From Eubacterium aggregans (GTDB taxonomy: Bacteria > Bacillota > Clostridia > Eubacteriales > Eubacteriaceae): a DNA stretch of 64,000 nt. The position numbers and the translations under genes are program-made. The stretch is taken from assembly GCF_900107815.1 (NCBI RefSeq), contig NZ_FNRK01000008.1:62001-126000 (forward strand). The letters are read 5' to 3'. Each line of letters opens with the position of its first letter. Position 1 is the first letter of the stretch. The notes below the pieces were generated by a model. The model saw only the letters and a program-made list of their open reading frames with translations. It ran no database searches and was not told the DNA's origin. Below are positions 9,491-19,023 of the stretch, piece by piece.

Positions 9491-10084
9491 ATGGAGAATC
9501 GAAAAAAATCTACCGGCTTCACCCTCGTTGAAATCATCGTCGTCCTGGTGATCCTGGCCGTCATCGCCGCCTTCACCATACCGGCTATGCTGGGCTTCGT
9601 GGAGGATGCCCGGGGAAAGGCGGCTATTGCAGAGGCCCGGGAGGTGTATGTGGCGGCACAGGGGGTGGCGGCGGAAATGTATGCGGCTTACGATGGCAAG
9701 GATTTGTCCGGAGATGCGTACACGGCCCTAAAAACCACCTATGCTCAAAAAATCATCGCCATTGTGGGGAGCGATTTGGGAATTACTAAAGAGGTTATAA
9801 CGAAAGAGGGGCACACGCCTGAGGAGAATTCGTTGGAAGTCGGAACGAAGTTTACAGAGTATAATTCGAATTCAACTCGATATATTAATGATTTAGAAAA
9901 GTTTACGGCGAAATCCACGGCCAAGGTGTGGATTGATTCCAAAGTAAGTGGAACGGATATCAGTCATCTGGATTTCCATGTTAAGGCTATTTGGTATGTC
10001 GACCGTACGGGGCGCTATCGGACAATCATCATGTTGGATCCTGTATATGGAGGTCCCAGCACGACAGTCACTAAAATAAAGTGA
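9491..10084 (+). CDS. Type IV pilin, possible major subunit
   Basis: A 197-residue prepilin with the signal GFTLVEIIVVLVILAVIAAF near residues 9-28, then VPAMLGF-like continuation (IPAMLGFVEDARGKAAIAEAREVY), the classic pilin alpha-helical spine. The small size, Ala-rich helix and simple C-terminal domain make it the best candidate in the window for a major pilin, though a minor role is possible. It is preceded by AAAGGAG and sits 30 bases after the giant prepilin, so it is likely the last gene of the pilus operon. The strong hairpin terminator at 10209 lies 125 bases downstream, beyond a separate candidate promoter. Confidence 0.78.
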   Translation: MENRKKSTGFTLVEIIVVLVILAVIAAFTIPAMLGFVEDARGKAAIAEAREVYVAAQGVAAEMYAAYDGKDLSGDAYTALKTTYAQKIIAIVGSDLGITKEVITKEGHTPEENSLEVGTKFTEYNSNSTRYINDLEKFTAKSTAKVWIDSKVSGTDISHLDFHVKAIWYVDRTGRYRTIIMLDPVYGGPSTTVTKIK

Positions 10085-10157
10085 TGGACCCTTATCCCTA
10101 GAGATGAACGCAGGTATCATGGACAGGGGTGATGATTAAATTTAAATAATTTACCCC

Positions 10158-10185
10158 TTGCCTTTTTCAAAAAATCCGGTACAAT
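10158..10185 (+). promoter_or_regulatory. Candidate sigma-A promoter of pyrG
   Basis: TTGCCT at 10158-10163, a 16-base spacer and TACAAT at 10180-10185. It would start RNA near 10192, so the leader would run straight into the hairpin terminator at 10209 before reaching pyrG. Confidence 0.5.
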
Positions 10186-10208
10186 AAGAATAGAATATTG
10201 TTGCACGC

Positions 10209-10248
10209 ATCACTGCAAAAAAAAAACCACTTTTGCAGTGATTTTTTT
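10209..10248 (+). terminator. Intrinsic terminator in the pyrG leader (possible attenuator)
   Basis: A perfect 12-bp stem (10209-10220 with 10231-10242; arm ATCACTGCAAAA), a 10-base A-rich loop and a run of seven T. It lies between the candidate promoter at 10158-10185 and pyrG, the position of the pyrG attenuator in Bacillus. The initiation region has no GGG start and the 5' arm is not C/U-rich, so the known G-addition mechanism is not evident. It could also simply end the pilus operon. Confidence 0.8.
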
Positions 10249-10255
10249 ATTTTAA

Positions 10256-11893
<1,638 letters not shown>

Positions 11894-11902
11894 AAATGAG
11901 CT

Positions 11903-11946
11903 GCCGCAGGGCTGTGGATAACCACAGATCTGCGGCGTTATTTTTT
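11903..11946 (+). terminator. pyrG intrinsic terminator with a DnaA box in its apex
   Basis: Outer stem GCCGCAG/CTGCGGC (11903-11909 with 11930-11936), inner stem CTGTGG/CCACAG (11912-11917 with 11922-11927), an ATAA loop, then a T-rich tail. The apex also spells a perfect DnaA box (TGTGGATAA, 11913-11921). Confidence 0.8.
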
Positions 11947-12180
11947 CTCAAAAAAGTCCTTGACACAAAATATAGGTTGGGGGATTTTGATGTGGATAAA
12001 TTGAAATTATTTACAGGATTGGCGAAAGTTATCCACAGTTTTGTGGAAAAAGTGGATAATAACAGTGGATAATGTGGATAACTTGGTGGATAGTGTTAAA
12101 AATGTCCGTGGCAAGCCAAAAAAAAGCCTGGGAAGGTGTGCATTGTTTGGGGTAAAAGTTATCCACAAACCTGTGGATAA
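11913..12180 (+). promoter_or_regulatory. DnaA-box cluster (DnaA titration/regulatory locus or origin-like)
   Basis: Six perfect 9-mer DnaA boxes lie within 268 bases. Forward TGTGGATAA occurs at 11913-11921, 11991-11999, 12073-12081 and 12172-12180; reverse TTATCCACA occurs at 12029-12037 and 12159-12167. One-mismatch boxes are at 12042-12050, 12051-12059 and 12064-12072. A TTGACA hexamer lies at 11960 without a good -10. The whole 417-base interval between pyrG and nadE (11894-12310) holds only the pyrG terminator, this cluster and the nadE promoter. No dnaA or dnaN is near and gene direction does not switch here. That argues for a DnaA-sequestering or DnaA-regulated site rather than the main oriC, but an origin cannot be excluded. 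Confidence 0.85.
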
Positions 12181-12201
12181 TGGGGATTAAAAATGACACC
12201 C

Positions 12202-12230
12202 TTGCGGGCGGATTATTTTGCGGTTATAAT
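12202..12230 (+). promoter_or_regulatory. Candidate nadE promoter
   Basis: TTGCGG at 12202-12207, a 17-base spacer and a perfect TATAAT at 12225-12230, about 22 bases downstream of the last DnaA box. A small hairpin (CCCATA/TATGGG, 12240-12256) follows the start of transcription. DnaA bound upstream could affect this promoter. Confidence 0.55.
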
Positions 12231-12310
12231 TGAAAATATCCCATACTAGATATGGGGATTTCAAGGAATTTACATGAAAAATGACCATTTTGATGGAAAA
12301 AGAGGTTACA

Positions 12311-14260
12311 ATGAAACGATTCGGATTTGTTAAGACGGCCTGTGCCATTCCCCAGGTGGCGGTGGCGGATACGGTGGCCAATACGGATAAAATTTTGGAG
12401 TTATGCCAGAAGGCCTGGGATACGGGTGTGGGGATTGTCCTTTTCCCGGAGTTGTGTTTGACGGGTTACACCTGCGGGGATTTATTTGCCCAGTCCCTTT
12501 TAATGGATGGGGTGGCGGAGGGTCTTCGGCGGATTGGGGCCTGGTCCAAGGATAAGGACATGCTGATTATCCTGGGGGTCCCCATTCCTGTGGATGGGGC
12601 GGTGTACAATGGGGCGGTGGCCTTTAACCAGGGTGAGCTGCTGGGTATGGTACCCAAGGTCTATGTTCCCAATTCTCATGAATTTTATGAAAAGCGGTGG
12701 TTTTCCTCGGGGGATTCTCTGAAACGGGAATGGGCCAGCTTTGCGGGGTTTGATTTCCCCGTGGGGACGGATTTACTGTTTCGCAGCGAGGATTGGCCGG
12801 AGCTGGCCCTGGGGATTGAGGTGTGCGAGGATTTGTGGGCGCCCATTCCACCCAGTGGAAAGTTGTCCGTGGCCGGGGCAGTGCTTATTGCCAACCCTTC
12901 GGCCAGTAATGAGCTCATTGGTAAGGGGGAGTATCGCCGGGAGCTGGTGAAACAGCAATCCGCCCGGTGTAATGCGGGCTACCTGTACTGTTCCAGCGGT
13001 ACCGGTGAATCCACCACGGATTTGGTTTTTGGGGGGGATGCCCTGGTGTATGAAAAGGGGACCTTATTGGCCAAGAGTACCCGGTTTGCCTTTGAGGATC
13101 AGCTCATTGTGGCGGATGTGGATGTGGAGGCGCTTCTCCATGACCGGAGAACCCAGTCCTCCTTTATGGATGGGGTGGCCTTTTATGGGGATGCCCCCCT
13201 GCGGGATGTGTTTTTCACCATTCGCCATGGCTACAAAGTGGAGCGGTCCTTTAATCCATCCCCCTTTGTGCCTGCGGATGTGGAGAGCCGACGGGTGCGC
13301 TGTGGTGAGATTTTCAATATCCAGTCCATGGGTTTGGTGAGCCGCTTAAAGCATATTGGAGAGCCGCCCATGGTCCTGGGGATTTCTGGGGGCTTAGATT
13401 CAACCCTGGCTCTTTTGGTGTGTGTGAATGCTTGTGATCTCATGGGGATTTCCCGGGACCGCATCCATGCCATTACCATGCCGGGCTTCGGGACCACGGA
13501 CCGTACTTATGACAATGCCGTGGCGCTTATTAAAGGGCTGGGAGCGACCTTCCACGAAATCAGCATTAAAGAGGCCTGTGTTCAACATCTGGAGGCCATT
13601 GGCCACGATTTGACGGTCCATGATGTCACCTACGAGAATGCCCAGGCCCGGGAACGGACTCAAATTCTGATGGATGTGGCCAATGACTTGGGGGGGATTG
13701 TTGTGGGAACCGGAGATTTATCGGAGCTGGCCCTGGGCTGGGCCACTTATAATGGGGACCATATGTCCATGTATGGGGTGAATGCCGGCATTCCCAAGAC
13801 CCTGGTGCGCTATTTGGTGAGCTATGTGGCGGATATGAATGGGGATGGGGCGATCCAAGCGATTTTGTACGATGTCCTGGATACCCCGGTGTCCCCAGAG
13901 CTGTTGCCCCCGGATGAGGCGGGAAAGATTGCCCAGAAAACCGAGGATTTGGTGGGGCCCTATGCCCTCCACGATTTCTTTTTGTACCATGTGATGCGCA
14001 ATGGCTTTGCCCCGGAGAAGATTTTCTTTATGGCCTGCCGGGCCTTTGATGGACGCTATGAGAAGAGGGTGATTTACAAATGGCTGCGAAATTTCTACTG
14101 GCGGTTTTTCAGCCAGCAGTTTAAGCGCTCCTGCCTGCCCGACGGCCCCAAGGTGGGGTCGGTGGCCCTATCCCCCAGAGGGGATTGGCGGATGCCCTCG
14201 GACGCTAAAGTGCGGCTGTGGATGGATGAAATGGACCGGATTGGGCAATCGCCTTTTTAA
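12311..14260 (+). CDS. nadE: Glutamine-dependent NAD+ synthetase
   Basis: Amidates nicotinic-acid adenine dinucleotide to NAD+ with ATP and glutamine-derived ammonia. The long two-domain form: an N-terminal nitrilase-type glutaminase (about residues 1-280) with catalytic Glu in FPELCLTGY, Lys in PKVYVPN and Cys in GIEVCEDLWAP, then a C-terminal synthetase with the P-loop-like SGGLDSTLAL. Length of about 649 residues matches the family. I prefer ATG at 12311, which has AGAGG five bases upstream and gives the usual N-terminus; ATG at 12281 would add ten residues. Its last 56 bases overlap the convergent trmB gene, and no terminator is visible between them. Confidence 0.95.
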   Translation: MKRFGFVKTACAIPQVAVADTVANTDKILELCQKAWDTGVGIVLFPELCLTGYTCGDLFAQSLLMDGVAEGLRRIGAWSKDKDMLIILGVPIPVDGAVYNGAVAFNQGELLGMVPKVYVPNSHEFYEKRWFSSGDSLKREWASFAGFDFPVGTDLLFRSEDWPELALGIEVCEDLWAPIPPSGKLSVAGAVLIANPSASNELIGKGEYRRELVKQQSARCNAGYLYCSSGTGESTTDLVFGGDALVYEKGTLLAKSTRFAFEDQLIVADVDVEALLHDRRTQSSFMDGVAFYGDAPLRDVFFTIRHGYKVERSFNPSPFVPADVESRRVRCGEIFNIQSMGLVSRLKHIGEPPMVLGISGGLDSTLALLVCVNACDLMGISRDRIHAITMPGFGTTDRTYDNAVALIKGLGATFHEISIKEACVQHLEAIGHDLTVHDVTYENAQARERTQILMDVANDLGGIVVGTGDLSELALGWATYNGDHMSMYGVNAGIPKTLVRYLVSYVADMNGDGAIQAILYDVLDTPVSPELLPPDEAGKIAQKTEDLVGPYALHDFFLYHVMRNGFAPEKIFFMACRAFDGRYEKRVIYKWLRNFYWRFFSQQFKRSCLPDGPKVGSVALSPRGDWRMPSDAKVRLWMDEMDRIGQSPF

Positions 14261-14882
14261 TGAGAATCCCCTGTTCAGAAAACATCCGCTCATGCTCGGT
14301 GACGATATTGTTCGCGGGATGGGTGGCGTGGAGGTCTCTGATTTCCTGGGTGAGGGTGAATCCGGCGTCTTCAAAATAGCCTAGGGAGGCATCGTAAAGG
14401 GCGTCATCATCGGTTTTAAAATGAATGGCTCCCTGGGGAGATAAAAAGGCTTTGTATTTTTCGAGCTGGCGCGGATGCGTCAGCCTTTTTTTATGGTGTC
14501 GGCGTCTCGGCCAGGGGTTGCAGAAGTTGATATAGATCCGCTCAATGGTGTCCCCTTGGCCTAAAATGGTGTCGATCCGGCCGATATCCCAGGCGGTCAG
14601 CCGCAGATTATCTACTGGGGCCTCACCGTAGACGTCACAGATCTGACGCTTGGCCAGTCCTAACACGGTGTCGATCATGTCGATGGCCAGATAGTTAATC
14701 TGAGGATTACGATGGGCCAGCTCTGCGATGAACTGGCCCTTGCCGCAGCCCAGCTCCAGGTGCAGGGGCTGGGATTTGGGGAAGGCCTCTGCCCAGCGGC
14801 CTTTGAGGGTCCAGGGCTCTTCAATGAAAAAACCAGAGGATAGAAGTTCTGGTCTGGCCCAAGGTTTTGGTCTTAGATGCAT
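14205..14882 (-). CDS. trmB: tRNA (guanine-N7-)-methyltransferase
   Basis: Methylates N7 of G46 in the tRNA variable loop using S-adenosylmethionine. The SAM-binding motif LELGCGKGQFI, then INYLAIDM, and the C-terminal INFCNPWPRRRHHKKRL block are diagnostic of TrmB. The start is set at 14882, where AGAAAGGAAA precedes the ATG; earlier in-frame codons would run into birA. It lies 13 bases downstream of birA and is probably co-transcribed from the birA promoter. Its 3' end overlaps the nadE 3' end tail to tail by 56 bases, so the last 18 codons of both genes share DNA on opposite strands. Confidence 0.95.
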   Translation of the reverse strand: MHLRPKPWARPELLSSGFFIEEPWTLKGRWAEAFPKSQPLHLELGCGKGQFIAELAHRNPQINYLAIDMIDTVLGLAKRQICDVYGEAPVDNLRLTAWDIGRIDTILGQGDTIERIYINFCNPWPRRRHHKKRLTHPRQLEKYKAFLSPQGAIHFKTDDDALYDASLGYFEDAGFTLTQEIRDLHATHPANNIVTEHERMFSEQGILIKKAIAQSGPFHPSTAAL

Positions 14883-14895
14883 GGTTGTTTCCTTT

Positions 14896-15885
14896 CTAAT
14901 GGGGAGCGATGCGCAGGGTGATTTCCCCGGAGCTGATGTTTTGGACGGTGCCATCGGGATTCCCTAGGAGGAGGTGTCCGGCATCATCAAAGCCGATGAC
15001 CTGGCCGCGGTGTTGTCGGTTCCCTGCCGTGATGATGACTTCTTCACCGATGAGGATGGAGCGGGCCCGGTAATCTTCGATGTAATCCCCGATGCCCCGG
15101 GAATGGCCCAGCTGCCACAACCCTTTAATGAGTGCGGCGGTGAGGCGTAGGCGGAGGGTAGGATCGGTAGGCTTATCACAGGGATAGAGGGAACCGGCAA
15201 TATCTTTTATATCCTCTGGAAAGCCACCTTCTGGGGCGTAAAGATTAATGCCGACCCCCAGGACCATGTGGTCCACTCCCCCGGCTTCGATATTGACGGA
15301 GGCCTCGGTGAGGATGCCGGCAATCTTCAGTCCATCCAGGTAGAGGTCATTCACCCATTTAATGCCAACAGACTGCCCGGTGACCGCTTCAATAGCCTGG
15401 GCAATAACCACACTGGCCGCCATGGTGATGGTTTGGGGCAAGGTGCTGTCGGGGGTGGGGCGATAAAGAACACTGAGGTAAATACCGGAGCCTGGGGGAG
15501 AGAAGAAGCTGCGTCCCATCCGCCCCCGGCCTCCGGTCTGGGTGTCGGCGATGATGGTTCGGCCGGCTGGGGCCCCTGCCAGAGCCTCCTCCCGAAGAAG
15601 GGTATTGGTGGATGGGAGCGAATCGTACACGGTGATGTGCTCGGCGGCTTGGGCGTCTCCCAGCTCCAGGGCAATGGCGGATGGGGTTAAGCGGCCATCG
15701 GCCGCCAGGATGGCGTAACCGCACCGATTTTTCGAATCGATGCGGATGCCTTGCCGGCGAAGGGTTTCGATGGCTTTCCAAATGGCACCGCGGCTGATCC
15801 CGAGGCGAGTGCCCATTTCCTCGCCGGACAGATAATTCCCCTGATTTTCGTGTAAAAGCTTTAATACTTCTTGGTATGATTGCAT
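14896..15885 (-). CDS. birA: Biotin--[acetyl-CoA-carboxylase] ligase / biotin repressor
   Basis: Activates biotin to biotinyl-AMP and attaches it to carrier proteins; the bifunctional form also represses biotin genes. An N-terminal winged helix (about residues 1-65, LGISRGAIWKAIETLRRQG) precedes the ligase core with GRGRMGRSFFSPPGSGIY and KWVNDLYLDGLKIAGIL, and a C-terminal SH3-like domain. The start at 15885 has GGAGG seven bases upstream. The presence of the DNA-binding domain suggests it regulates biotin uptake or synthesis genes, none of which are in the window. It is the first gene of a two-gene operon with trmB. Confidence 0.95.
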   Translation of the reverse strand: MQSYQEVLKLLHENQGNYLSGEEMGTRLGISRGAIWKAIETLRRQGIRIDSKNRCGYAILAADGRLTPSAIALELGDAQAAEHITVYDSLPSTNTLLREEALAGAPAGRTIIADTQTGGRGRMGRSFFSPPGSGIYLSVLYRPTPDSTLPQTITMAASVVIAQAIEAVTGQSVGIKWVNDLYLDGLKIAGILTEASVNIEAGGVDHMVLGVGINLYAPEGGFPEDIKDIAGSLYPCDKPTDPTLRLRLTAALIKGLWQLGHSRGIGDYIEDYRARSILIGEEVIITAGNRQHRGQVIGFDDAGHLLLGNPDGTVQNISSGEITLRIAPH

Positions 15886-15908
15886 AGTTCCTCCATGATT
15901 TCTTTCAT

Positions 15909-15937
15909 TATATAAGAATGGTGAGGGAGCGTCAACC
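15909..15937 (-). promoter_or_regulatory. birA-trmB sigma-A promoter
   Basis: On the minus strand: TTGACG (15937-15932), a 17-base spacer and TATAAT (15914-15909), 24 bases before the birA ATG. A near-consensus promoter facing away from the PocR-kinase gene. Confidence 0.75.
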
Positions 15938-16030
15938 GGTGGCAACGGATAAAAAAACTAAGGAAACTTAAGGTTTCTGTCAATTAAGTGCTGGAGGATG
16001 ACAAAAAAATCTTGAAAAATGAAAAGAGAC

Positions 16031-16059
16031 TGATAAAAATTCGAGTCCTGTGCTATAAT
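16031..16059 (+). promoter_or_regulatory. Candidate promoter of the PocR-kinase operon
   Basis: Extended -10 TGCTATAAT at 16051-16059 with a weak TGATAA -35 at 16031-16036 (17-base spacer), about 58 bases upstream of the kinase ATG. Confidence 0.6.
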
Positions 16060-16117
16060 AGAGTAAAAATCGGAAAAGTATCCATTTAAACAAGGAACAG
16101 AAATTGGTGGGGTGTGT

Positions 16118-17377
16118 ATGAGAGTCTTGCTAAAAATAACCGATGTGTTTGACGTGGATGTTCTCCAGCGAATCCAGGACTCCTTTTCGGAGGCAACGGG
16201 ATTTGCCACCATTACGGTAGATTACAAGGGGAACCCCATCACCAAATACAGCAATTTTTCGAAGTATTGCCTGAAAGTCCGTGAAGATGCCCATTGTCTG
16301 GAATGCTGCTATCGTTCTGATGCCCACGGCGGGATTGAATCGGCACGTTCTGGAAAGCCGTCCATTTATATCTGCCATGGCGGATTAGTGGATTTGGCTG
16401 TCCCCATCATGGTGAAGGGGAATTATCTGGGGGCTATTTTATCGGGACAGGTACGGATACCCAAGGAAGAAATGGATAAGCTGCCCATGGGCTCTTCTAT
16501 GGAGCTAACGGATTTTTCGGATCATCCTGAGGTGCAGAAGCTTCACGATGAAACCCTGGTGACAACGCTGAACCAAGTGCGGGCCTCAGCCGATTTATTA
16601 TACACCATTGCCAACTATTTGGTGGAAAAGCAAATGATCCATATCATGCAGGAGGAGCTTCACAGTAAAAATCTAGAGCTGATGGAGGAGGTCAAGCACC
16701 GCAGTGAGATTGAGGCAGCACTGAAGGAGGCGGATTTAAAGGCCCTTCAGGCGCAGATCAATCCCCATTTCCTTTTTAATGTGCTCAATACCATTGGGCG
16801 TTTAGCCCTGTTGGAAAATGCGGATAAGACCCAGGAAATGATTTACTCTTTCTCAGATATGATGCGCTATACCCTTAAAAAGGAAAATAATGATTTTGTA
16901 ACCCTGGGTGAGGAAATGGAACATGTGGGAAATTATCTGTCCATCCAGAAAATGCGATTAGGCAACCGTTTGGATTACACCATTGATCTGGATGAGGACT
17001 GCAGCGATGTGCTCTGTCCCTTCATGACCATCCAGCCCTTTGTGGAAAATGCCATTAATCATGCCATTGAACCCAGTGTGGCTGGGGGAAAAATTACGAT
17101 TTCAGCCCATATGAAGGAGGATTATGTGTCTATCCGTGTCATCGATAATGGACCTGGCATCAATGAGGCACTGGAAGCCCAATTGATGGAAGGAACCTAT
17201 GAAGCCGGAGAAGGAGGAACCGGAACCGGTATTGGAATTGACAACACCAATAGGCGTTTAAAATATTATTTTGGAGAGGATTATGGGGTACGTTTCAATG
17301 AAACGGTAGAGATCGGCACGGAAGTGGTCATCCATCTGCCGTTTAAAGTCGTGCCAGGAAGGGGACTCAATGTATAA
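16118..17377 (+). CDS. Cytoplasmic sensor histidine kinase with PocR ligand-binding domain
   Basis: An N-terminal PocR domain (about residues 5-165, including the CLECCYRSDAHGG and CHGGLVDLAVPI cysteine/histidine motifs) is followed by a short coiled coil and a LytS/YesM-type kinase (His_kinase plus HATPase). Phospho-accepting His is in NPHFLFN near residue 215; ATP-binding motifs are FVENAINHA, DNGPGI and GTGIGIDNTNRRL. There is no membrane segment, so it senses an internal ligand. PocR domains bind small hydrocarbon derivatives such as propanediol, fitting control of the adjacent pdu operon. The start is ATG at 16118 with GGTGGGG upstream. It overlaps the response regulator gene by eight bases. 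Confidence 0.92.
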   Translation: MRVLLKITDVFDVDVLQRIQDSFSEATGFATITVDYKGNPITKYSNFSKYCLKVREDAHCLECCYRSDAHGGIESARSGKPSIYICHGGLVDLAVPIMVKGNYLGAILSGQVRIPKEEMDKLPMGSSMELTDFSDHPEVQKLHDETLVTTLNQVRASADLLYTIANYLVEKQMIHIMQEELHSKNLELMEEVKHRSEIEAALKEADLKALQAQINPHFLFNVLNTIGRLALLENADKTQEMIYSFSDMMRYTLKKENNDFVTLGEEMEHVGNYLSIQKMRLGNRLDYTIDLDEDCSDVLCPFMTIQPFVENAINHAIEPSVAGGKITISAHMKEDYVSIRVIDNGPGINEALEAQLMEGTYEAGEGGTGTGIGIDNTNRRLKYYFGEDYGVRFNETVEIGTEVVIHLPFKVVPGRGLNV

Positions 17378-18437
17378 AGTTTTTATCGTAGAGGATGAGC
17401 ATCTGGAAATCGAAGCCCTTGAACTGATATTGACCCAACAGGCTGATGATGTGGATGTGGTGGGGACCGCAGCCTCTGGAACCGTTGCCCTGGAAAATAT
17501 ACGGAAGACCACCCCGGATATCGTCATCATGGATATCAATATTCCGGAGATGAACGGCATCGAGGTGCTTAGGCAGATTAAAAAAGATGATCCCAATACC
17601 AAGGTCATCCTGATTACAGCCTTCAATGAATTTGATTTTGCCCATCAGGCCATTAAAGCCAAGGTGGATGATTTTCTATTAAAACCCATTCGACCTGCTC
17701 AGCTTATCGAAGCCGTGAACCAAGCGATCACCTCTCTTAAGGTGAATGCCAAGAATAAATTCGATGAGAAGATGAATGAGGTTATTTTTGCGGTGGTGCA
17801 GAAGAAGTACAATGATTCTCGGGTGGCGCTCACGGAATATTTAGATATTTTGTACGATTATTATGGCTACGATTTGATATCCATCCAGCATGAAATCCAG
17901 CATTTCATGGAAGAGCTCAATGTGGTCAGCGTGGATACCTGCAATTATGATATTAAGAGCACCCTCCGCAACCGCAATAACCATCAGCATTTTGTTAACA
18001 GTTATCAAAATCGGTACGACTTGAAGGTTGAAATCATGAAATCCATCGATAAGATTTTTGATAAGCTCATGGATATCCGGGATAACCGAAAGAACAGCAT
18101 CGAGGATATTCTAAACTATATCGACCGAAACTGCCATAAAGACATTTCCCTGGATCAGGTGGGGGAATATGCGAATATGAGTTCCTATTATCTAAGTAAG
18201 ATTTTCAAAAAGGAAACCGGGGTCAATTTTGTGACCTACTTAACGGAGCGTAAGATTGAAATTGCCAAGGATATGCTCATTAATACCGATGTACCCATCA
18301 TCAATATCGCCTTGGATTTATCCTACCACGAGCCCAATTATTTTAGTAAGGTGTTTAAAAAAAGCACCGGGCTCACCCCCACGGAATTCCGGCGGGAAAA
18401 GAAAAAGTTGGCAGCAGCAGCTGCTGCAGAAGAATAA
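17370..18437 (+). CDS. AraC-family response regulator, probable pdu activator
   Basis: An N-terminal receiver domain (about residues 1-120, acidic pocket VEDE, phospho-Asp in IVIMDINIP near residue 55, Lys in LLKPIRP) is joined by a long helical linker to a C-terminal AraC/XylS double helix-turn-helix (about residues 245-345, ending YFSKVFKKSTGLTPTEFR). The tail is Lys/Ala-rich. It is co-translated with the PocR kinase (eight-base overlap) and followed by a terminator, then by the pdu promoter region. It very likely binds the TGTAAA repeats at 18555-18606 and activates pduA onward, splitting the job that the single protein PocR does in Salmonella. Confidence 0.92.
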   Translation: MYKVFIVEDEHLEIEALELILTQQADDVDVVGTAASGTVALENIRKTTPDIVIMDINIPEMNGIEVLRQIKKDDPNTKVILITAFNEFDFAHQAIKAKVDDFLLKPIRPAQLIEAVNQAITSLKVNAKNKFDEKMNEVIFAVVQKKYNDSRVALTEYLDILYDYYGYDLISIQHEIQHFMEELNVVSVDTCNYDIKSTLRNRNNHQHFVNSYQNRYDLKVEIMKSIDKIFDKLMDIRDNRKNSIEDILNYIDRNCHKDISLDQVGEYANMSSYYLSKIFKKETGVNFVTYLTERKIEIAKDMLINTDVPIINIALDLSYHEPNYFSKVFKKSTGLTPTEFRREKKKLAAAAAAEE

Positions 18438-18444
18438 AAGAACA

Positions 18445-18478
18445 GGGATACCATCCGTCAGGAAGGTATCCCTTTTTT
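18445..18478 (+). terminator. Terminator of the two-component operon
   Basis: Stem GGGATACC/GGTATCCC (18445-18452 with 18465-18472), an 12-base loop and six T. It isolates the regulator genes from the pdu operon. Confidence 0.85.
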
Positions 18479-18554
18479 AGAAGGACAAAATTGTATAAGA
18501 TGAACACAAAAAAACGCCTTCTCTTTTTGTGGTTTTATGAAGACATCATGATTT

Positions 18555-18643
18555 TGTAAAGAGTGTAAAAAAGAATGTTTTGCAAGTTTATGTAAATATG
18601 TGTAAACGCCCTGAAAATGGGGCGTTCAAGGATTTTTTATAAT
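18555..18643 (+). promoter_or_regulatory. Activator-type pdu promoter with paired TGTAAA repeats
   Basis: A perfect TATAAT lies at 18638-18643 with no recognisable -35 hexamer (AAATGG in that place), the signature of an activator-dependent promoter. Upstream are four direct TGTAAA repeats in two pairs: 18555 and 18564, then 18591 and 18601, with the pairs 36-37 bases apart. A hairpin AACGCCC/GGGCGTT covers 18605-18626. The repeats are good candidates for the AraC-type response regulator. TGTAAACGC at 18601 also half-matches a CcpA cre site, which I do not claim. Confidence 0.6.
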
Positions 18644-18724
18644 AATAGTGCAAGTAATTACCCGGGGTTATGGTTTAAAATAATGACAGTAACAATAATA
18701 TTCAAACCAAGGAGGACGAAGCTT

Positions 18725-19000
18725 ATGACTAATGAAGCTTTAGGCATGATTGAAACTAAAGGTCTCGTCGGCTGTATCGAAGCCGCAGATGCCATGGTCA
18801 AATCTGCTAATGTCGAGCTCACAGGATACGAAAAAATCGGATCCGGTCTCGTAACCGTAATGGTGCGTGGCGATGTGGGAGCGGTTAAGGCAGCCGTTGA
18901 CGCAGGTGCTGCAGCTGCAGACAAGGTCGGTCAGGTCGTTTCAGTACATGTGATTCCAAGACCACATCAAGATGTGGAAAAAATGTTGCCCAGTTTCTAA
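18725..19000 (+). CDS. pduA: Microcompartment hexameric shell protein PduA
   Basis: A 91-residue single BMC-domain (BMC-H) protein. It forms flat hexamers that tile the shell of the propanediol microcompartment, with a central pore thought to pass diol. The domain is complete: [20 protein letters not shown] at the start, [10 protein letters not shown] in the core and VIPRPH at the end. Length equals PduA/EutM. The start at 18725 follows AAGGAGG. First gene of the long pdu operon, about 75 bases after the predicted transcript start. The codon use is strongly biased (GCT, GGT, GAA), unlike the genes before it, consistent with very high expression. Confidence 0.96.
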   Translation: MTNEALGMIETKGLVGCIEAADAMVKSANVELTGYEKIGSGLVTVMVRGDVGAVKAAVDAGAAAADKVGQVVSVHVIPRPHQDVEKMLPSF

Positions 19001-19023
19001 AAAATTAATGGAGGTGTGAATTA

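Noticed and set aside
11894-12310. Definite chromosomal origin (oriC)
   Set aside because: The DnaA boxes are real, but there is no dnaA/dnaN, no clear unwinding element and no change in gene direction, so only a DnaA cluster is claimed.
18601-18614. CcpA cre site at the pdu promoter
   Set aside because: Only the left half matches the consensus; not enough to claim.
18617-18724. N-terminal extension of PduA
   Set aside because: The open frame extends upstream, but the extra residues overlap the promoter and leader, and the ATG at 18725 has AAGGAGG and gives the family length.
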